Shown in pieces: positions 60,294-64,000 of a stretch of DNA of 64,000 nucleotides. Each line of letters starts with the position of its first letter. Within the stretch, counting starts at the first letter, position 1. Where the stretch lies: NCBI RefSeq assembly GCF_013044505.1, contig NZ_JABERD010000003.1, positions 1-64,000 on the forward strand, read 5' to 3'. This DNA is from Streptomyces sp. S3(2020) (GTDB lineage: Bacteria > Actinomycetota > Actinomycetes > Streptomycetales > Streptomycetaceae). The notes beneath the pieces are model-generated. The model saw only the letters and a program-made list of their open reading frames with translations. It had not been told where the DNA came from and ran no database searches. A program made the position numbers and the translations under genes.

Positions 60294-61931
60294 TCAAGTG
60301 CTGCGGACGTCGCGCCCGACCTCGTGGTCCACCAGTGCACGGGCTGACACGGAAGCGTACGCATCCGTGTCCGTGGAACCGCGTCCGCGCGGGGTGATCC
60401 GGCTGGCCGCCCAGCCCGCCACGAAGCCTGCCGGAATGGACACCAGTCCGACGTTCGCGAGCGGGAACCAGGAGAAGTCCGCCGACGGGAACAGCGCTTC
60501 AGGTGTGCCTGAGACGGCCGGCCCGAAGAACTGCAGCAGCACGCACGAGCCCAGCCCCGTGTAGATGCTCCATACGATGCCTGCCCGTGTGCAGCGTTGC
60601 CAGAACAACGCGTACAGGAGCGCAGGCAGGATGGCGGAGGCGGTGACGGCGATCGAGAACTGCGCGAGGAACTGGAAGCTCCAGTTCTGGGCCAGAACCG
60701 ACAGGGCCACCGCCAGCGCGCCCAGTATCGGGGTGGCCCAGCGCATCGCCTTGACCTCCATGGCTGCTGTGACCTGCTGCTCGCCGCGCCACTGCACATA
60801 GATGTCGTGCACCAGCGCGGCCCCCACACTGAGAGTGAGAGCCGCGACCACCGTCAGGCTCGTCAGAAAGACCGCTGAGACGGTCAGAGCGACCAGCAGT
60901 TCGCCGCCCCACTCGGTGCTCAGGCTGTTCACGAGCGACAGCAGCGACGCGGCTGACTGGAGATCGAACCACGACTTGGGGGTCTGGCCGGCGAGTGCTG
61001 CCGCGCCCAACCCGAGAACGACGGCCATGGCACAGAACGTGCCGACCATGCCGATGGTGTACAAGACCGAACGCCGTGCCGCGGCACCGTGCTCGGCGGC
61101 CTTCACTCGCATGATCAGGTGCGGCGCTACCGCGGAACCGAGAACGACAGTGACCTGAATCGAGATCAGGTCCAGCCGACCGGTCAGGTGCGTTCCCTGG
61201 AACAGTCCGGGCGCGAAGTAGCTGTCGGGGTCGACGCTCGCGCTCGCAGCATCCGCAAAGAGCCGATCGAAACTCCAACCCATCCTCGCCATCAGGACAA
61301 TGACCAGCAGACCCATGAGGGCGAACAGCATGATCGTCTTGACGACCTGCAGCATGGTGTTGCCGCGCATACCTGTCAGAGCGGCGGCACAGGTCATCAT
61401 GCTGCCGATGAACACCGTGCAGAGCTGGGCAGCAGCTGTTCCTGTCAGGCCTGCCAGGGCCGCAGTCGCCCTACCGGAAGCCGTCAACTGCACCACGGCT
61501 AGCGGTATGCAGATGCTGAGCGTCGCCACGGTGGCCGCTATGCGGATACTTCTGTGGTGAAACCTCGCGTCGAGGGTGTCACCGAGCGTGAACCGGCCGA
61601 CGTTGCGAAGTGGCCGCGCCAGGACGAGCAGGACTGCGAACGCGCCGACAGCGCTCGTGGCCAGGGCCATACCGTCGTAACCAGTGAGCGCGACCAGGCT
61701 GGTGGTGCTGAGTAGCGTGAGCACGGAGATGGAGTCACCAGTCAGGGCGAGCGCGTTTCGCCAGGGCCTCACGGAGTGCCCTGCCGTATAGACGTCCTCC
61801 GGGTTCTCGGTGTCAGCGCTGAAGATCAGACACAACAGCAGAGTCACGCTGACGACCAGGAGGAACGCCACGAAGGGGACGGCGTCGACGGATCCGGCGG
61901 CGACCGTGCTGACGACGGTCTGAGCGCTCAT
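60294..61931 (-). CDS. sodium:solute symporter (ActP-like)
   Basis: A 545-residue permease with 13 predicted helices. Seen: YTAGHSVRPWRNALALTGDS near the N-terminus, the sodium-site region and GSAVAPHLIMRVKAAE, all typical of the SSS family branch for acetate, pyruvate or other short carboxylates (ActP, MctC). The ATG overlaps the stop of the small DUF485-like gene by four bases. Probably carries a monocarboxylate; the exact substrate is unknown. Confidence 0.83.
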   Translation of the reverse strand: MSAQTVVSTVAAGSVDAVPFVAFLLVVSVTLLLCLIFSADTENPEDVYTAGHSVRPWRNALALTGDSISVLTLLSTTSLVALTGYDGMALATSAVGAFAVLLVLARPLRNVGRFTLGDTLDARFHHRSIRIAATVATLSICIPLAVVQLTASGRATAALAGLTGTAAAQLCTVFIGSMMTCAAALTGMRGNTMLQVVKTIMLFALMGLLVIVLMARMGWSFDRLFADAASASVDPDSYFAPGLFQGTHLTGRLDLISIQVTVVLGSAVAPHLIMRVKAAEHGAAARRSVLYTIGMVGTFCAMAVVLGLGAAALAGQTPKSWFDLQSAASLLSLVNSLSTEWGGELLVALTVSAVFLTSLTVVAALTLSVGAALVHDIYVQWRGEQQVTAAMEVKAMRWATPILGALAVALSVLAQNWSFQFLAQFSIAVTASAILPALLYALFWQRCTRAGIVWSIYTGLGSCVLLQFFGPAVSGTPEALFPSADFSWFPLANVGLVSIPAGFVAGWAASRITPRGRGSTDTDAYASVSARALVDHEVGRDVRST

Positions 61932-62269
61932 CGGTCACCGCCAGGGACCAGGCTCGAGGTCCGGCCGCTACCCGTGGCCGACTCCCGGTGTCTTCGACTG
62001 TCGCGGTCGAATCGCCACGCCGTGGCGAGGAGTCCGGCCCCCTGCAGAGCAAAGAGGAGCACTGCTGCGGGCATTCCGCCCCTCACGTGGGTGGCCGGCA
62101 AGCCTCCGACCACCAGCGGAAGGCCGATGACCAGCGCCCAACCAGCGAAGTTGATTCGCAGGAAGCGGCGTCGAACGAGCGAGGTCGCCGTTTGCAGTTC
62201 GCAGAGGCCGTTGTCGCCACACCCTTGGCGGCGGGGCGGCCGAGCCGGCTGTTGCTGATGTGGACTCAT
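61928..62269 (-). CDS. DUF485-like small membrane partner of the symporter
   Basis: A 113-residue protein with two helices (INFAGWALVIGLPLVVGG and GMPAAVLLFALQGAGLLATA). Small two-helix proteins of the DUF485 (YjcH-like) type are encoded in front of ActP-like symporters, and here the stop overlaps the symporter start (ATGA). GGAG lies 5 nt before the ATG. Assignment is from position and layout more than motif. Confidence 0.65.
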   Translation of the reverse strand: MSPHQQQPARPPRRQGCGDNGLCELQTATSLVRRRFLRINFAGWALVIGLPLVVGGLPATHVRGGMPAAVLLFALQGAGLLATAWRFDRDSRRHRESATGSGRTSSLVPGGDR

Positions 62270-62678
62270 GTCTTCTCCTGGAGGCAGGACAGCGGGGATG
62301 GTTTTGGTGCTCGCAACTGCTGGCGGGCGGCACGGTGACGCCCGAACTGCGTCGGCCCCGTTGGCCGAGTACGGCAAGGACGCATGCTGCAGCAGAGCCG
62401 TCGGTGAGCGGGGAGCGCGACTGAGGAGCGAGGCCCCTCAGCTCCCTCAGCGGCCATCCGAATCGAAGTGGTGCAGGGAGGAGGCGCTACCTTGCAGCTC
62501 CCGCGGGTGCCTTTCGTGGCTGAGTCCTGCCAGCCGTGCCGGGGTCCTTGGGGACGGGGTGACTGAAGTCGACCGGGGAGCCCTGATGGCCGATCCGAGG
62601 GCCCTGTGACTCCACGCCCGCCTTCTTCCGCGGTCTGGTGCAGCCCGCGGAGCGCACCGGTGCAGGCCGGCACCGAGG
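62270..62678. other. no gene; symporter promoter region
   Basis: About 410 bp between two minus-strand genes, with no confident promoter or hairpin. Confidence 0.35.
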
Positions 62679-63965
62679 TCAGCGCACAGCCTGGACGCGC
62701 AGGACGCCGAGCCCTCCGAGCAGGGCGAAGGCCGCGCCGAGCGGGAAGAGCAGAGCATACGAATCAGTACCCGCGACCAGAGCGCCGGCCAGAGCGGGGG
62801 CGAGGATCTGCGGAGCGATCGAGGCAAGGTTCATTACGCCGATGTCCTGGGCGTACGAGTTCGACCTGGGCAGCACCTGCGTCAGGAGAGCGTTGTCGAC
62901 GGACTCGAAGCAGCCGAAGGCAAGCCCGACGACGACCGTCATGGTGAGGTAGCCGGCCAGGGTCGGTGAGGCGAAGGGGATGAGCAGCCCACCAGCCATC
63001 AGTGCCGACGCCGAGCAAACGAAAACCTTCCGGCGTCCGATCCGGTCCGACAGCATGCCGGCCGGCACCGTCGAGAGACAGATGCACAAGGCCGTGAGGC
63101 CCGCGACCACCGGAACCATGTCGACCGCATCGTCCCCGAGGCCGATGTGGTCCTCGAGCAGGTACAGGCCGTAGGCGTTGACGGTGAAGAAGCCCGTGTA
63201 GGTGAGAGTGCGGCTCGTGAGGGCCCACCAGAAGTCCGGGTGCGCCCGGGGAGACACGAGGAAGGTTCTCCACCAGCGTGTTCCGGCCTGCTCCCGCGGG
63301 GCGTGGGGCGCGGCTCTGTTGTCGGGGTCTCGTGTGACGAACAGGCGCGTGGCAGTCAGGGTGGCAGGAATGCAGCCGACGATGAAGTAGGCGAGGGGAG
63401 AGTTCGACGAGAGTACTGAGCTAAGTGCCGTTCCGCCGGCCGATCCCAGAAGGATTCCCAGGCCGAGGGCGGCGCTGAAGCGTCCCCGCTGTTCAATCGG
63501 TACCTGGTCTGGAAGGACGGCGGCCAGCGGACCCTGAGCTGCGCTGAGGACTAGCTCTGAGGTGACGTACAGAATCCCGAGTACCAGGAGTGACTGAGTC
63601 CAGCCCATCGCCCACAGGATCGGGGCGGCAAGCAGGCTACCGCCCAGAACGTACGGGGTGCGACTGCCCGCGCGGGTGCGGGTCCGATCGGAAAGCGCGC
63701 CGGACAGGGGCTGTGCGATCAGGGCGGCGGTGGCGCCAAGGAGCGTGAAGAGGCTGAGCACTTTGGCCTTGTCGTCGCCCGCCAGGTCCTCGATCTGAAG
63801 GGCGAGCAGGACACCGGGCACCGCGCCGTACACGATGGAGATGCCGAACTGGGAAACGCCGATCGAGAGCATCAAGCTCCGAGGCGCACTGGCCACGCCA
63901 ACAGCCTCCTCGCCGGCCGTGGCGGCGAGGAGTTCTTCCGGATCCGGCGAGAAAGGTTGGGGCAC
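62679..63965 (-). CDS. MFS transporter at the right edge
   Basis: A 428-residue MFS permease: GVSQFGISIVYGAVPGVLLA in helix 1, QPLSGALSDRTRTRAGSRTP in loop 2-3, and PAGMLSDRIGRRKVFV in loop 8-9. The SDRTRTRxGRRRP wording is that of actinobacterial MFS proteins near sugar-cation-symporter types. GTG start with GGAGAA just upstream. Substrate unknown. It lies upstream of and in line with the DUF485/SSS pair but 409 bp away. Confidence 0.78.
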   Translation of the reverse strand: MPQPFSPDPEELLAATAGEEAVGVASAPRSLMLSIGVSQFGISIVYGAVPGVLLALQIEDLAGDDKAKVLSLFTLLGATAALIAQPLSGALSDRTRTRAGSRTPYVLGGSLLAAPILWAMGWTQSLLVLGILYVTSELVLSAAQGPLAAVLPDQVPIEQRGRFSAALGLGILLGSAGGTALSSVLSSNSPLAYFIVGCIPATLTATRLFVTRDPDNRAAPHAPREQAGTRWWRTFLVSPRAHPDFWWALTSRTLTYTGFFTVNAYGLYLLEDHIGLGDDAVDMVPVVAGLTALCICLSTVPAGMLSDRIGRRKVFVCSASALMAGGLLIPFASPTLAGYLTMTVVVGLAFGCFESVDNALLTQVLPRSNSYAQDIGVMNLASIAPQILAPALAGALVAGTDSYALLFPLGAAFALLGGLGVLRVQAVR

Positions 63966-64000
63966 AAGTTCTCCAGAAGGCTGTGTAGGGGCCAGGAAGC

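Noticed and set aside
1..64000. tRNA or rRNA genes, riboswitches, prophage
   Set aside because: I saw no cloverleaf-like sequence, rRNA segment, recognisable riboswitch core or phage structural gene; a tRNAscan/Infernal run would be needed to be certain.

Overview
The window is very GC-rich, and almost every long open frame uses GTG/ATG starts, purine-rich Shine-Dalgarno sites or leaderless -10/start arrangements. Several gene families (TerD, leaderless apolipoprotein N-acyltransferase, PucR/GAF regulators, giant ATP-LuxR regulators, MmpL plus two-component systems, IS110/IS256/ISAzo13-type fragments) are typical of Streptomyces. I read it as a Streptomyces chromosomal arm. This rests on composition and family content, not on a database match.

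Layout. (1) 1-11.1 kb is compact and housekeeping-like: a TerD tail, an HpnB-type glycosyltransferase, a glutamate-racemase-family protein, a small membrane PH-like protein, an O-antigen-ligase-type membrane protein, apolipoprotein N-acyltransferase, a NUDIX hydrolase, and a 3-hydroxybutyrate dehydrogenase / PucR regulator / MHS transporter group. Several genes here look leaderless. (2) 11.1-13.7 kb is decayed: direct repeats, a pirin C-terminal fragment and a LacI-type ligand domain without its DNA-binding domain. (3) 13.7-23.2 kb is a lower-aromatic catabolic island: hydroxyquinol 1,2-dioxygenase and maleylacetate reductase make 3-oxoadipate, the PcaI/PcaJ CoA transferase and PcaF thiolase carry it to succinyl-CoA and acetyl-CoA, with two LysR regulators, an MFS importer and an FMN reductase. 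(4) 23.2-24.2 kb holds IS256- and IS1182-type remnants. (5) 24.2-28.7 kb is an MmpL / OmpR-type regulator / histidine kinase operon. (6) 29-39.7 kb is a second catabolic/efflux island: LysR, DapA-like aldolase, SDR, zinc ADH coupled to a DUF3500 protein, a DUF3533 membrane protein, a decayed TetR gene, an amidohydrolase, an alpha/beta hydrolase and an intact TetR paralogue. (7) 39.8-44.1 kb is a second MmpL with a NarL-type two-component system. (8) 44.3-53.1 kb mixes an MFS efflux protein, an MDR oxidoreductase, a TetR and an ATP-LuxR regulator with many gene fragments (amidohydrolase, IS110, SDR, IS3, a second LuxR). (9) 53.1-56.4 kb encodes two secreted proteins: a LamG protein with a duplicated unknown module, and a CdtB-like nuclease fused to a beta-trefoil-like C-terminus. 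(10) 57-59.3 kb is an AlaX / XRE-cupin / threonine aldolase operon. (11) 59.3-64 kb has a flavin monooxygenase remnant, an ISAzo13-type remnant, a DUF485 plus sodium:solute symporter pair, and an MFS protein.

Two signals stand out. First, a 23-bp near-palindrome (core GGATAC-N3-GTATCC) occurs nine times between 28.8 and 48.8 kb. The copies lie upstream of both MmpL genes, the DUF3533 gene, both TetR paralogues, the alpha/beta hydrolase, the MDR oxidoreductase and two gene fragments, which suggests a shared TetR-type regulon. Second, the CdtB-like/beta-trefoil protein has all the expected DNase I-fold catalytic residues and sits 55 bp behind the LamG protein, so it may be a secreted genotoxin-like nuclease with a binding partner.
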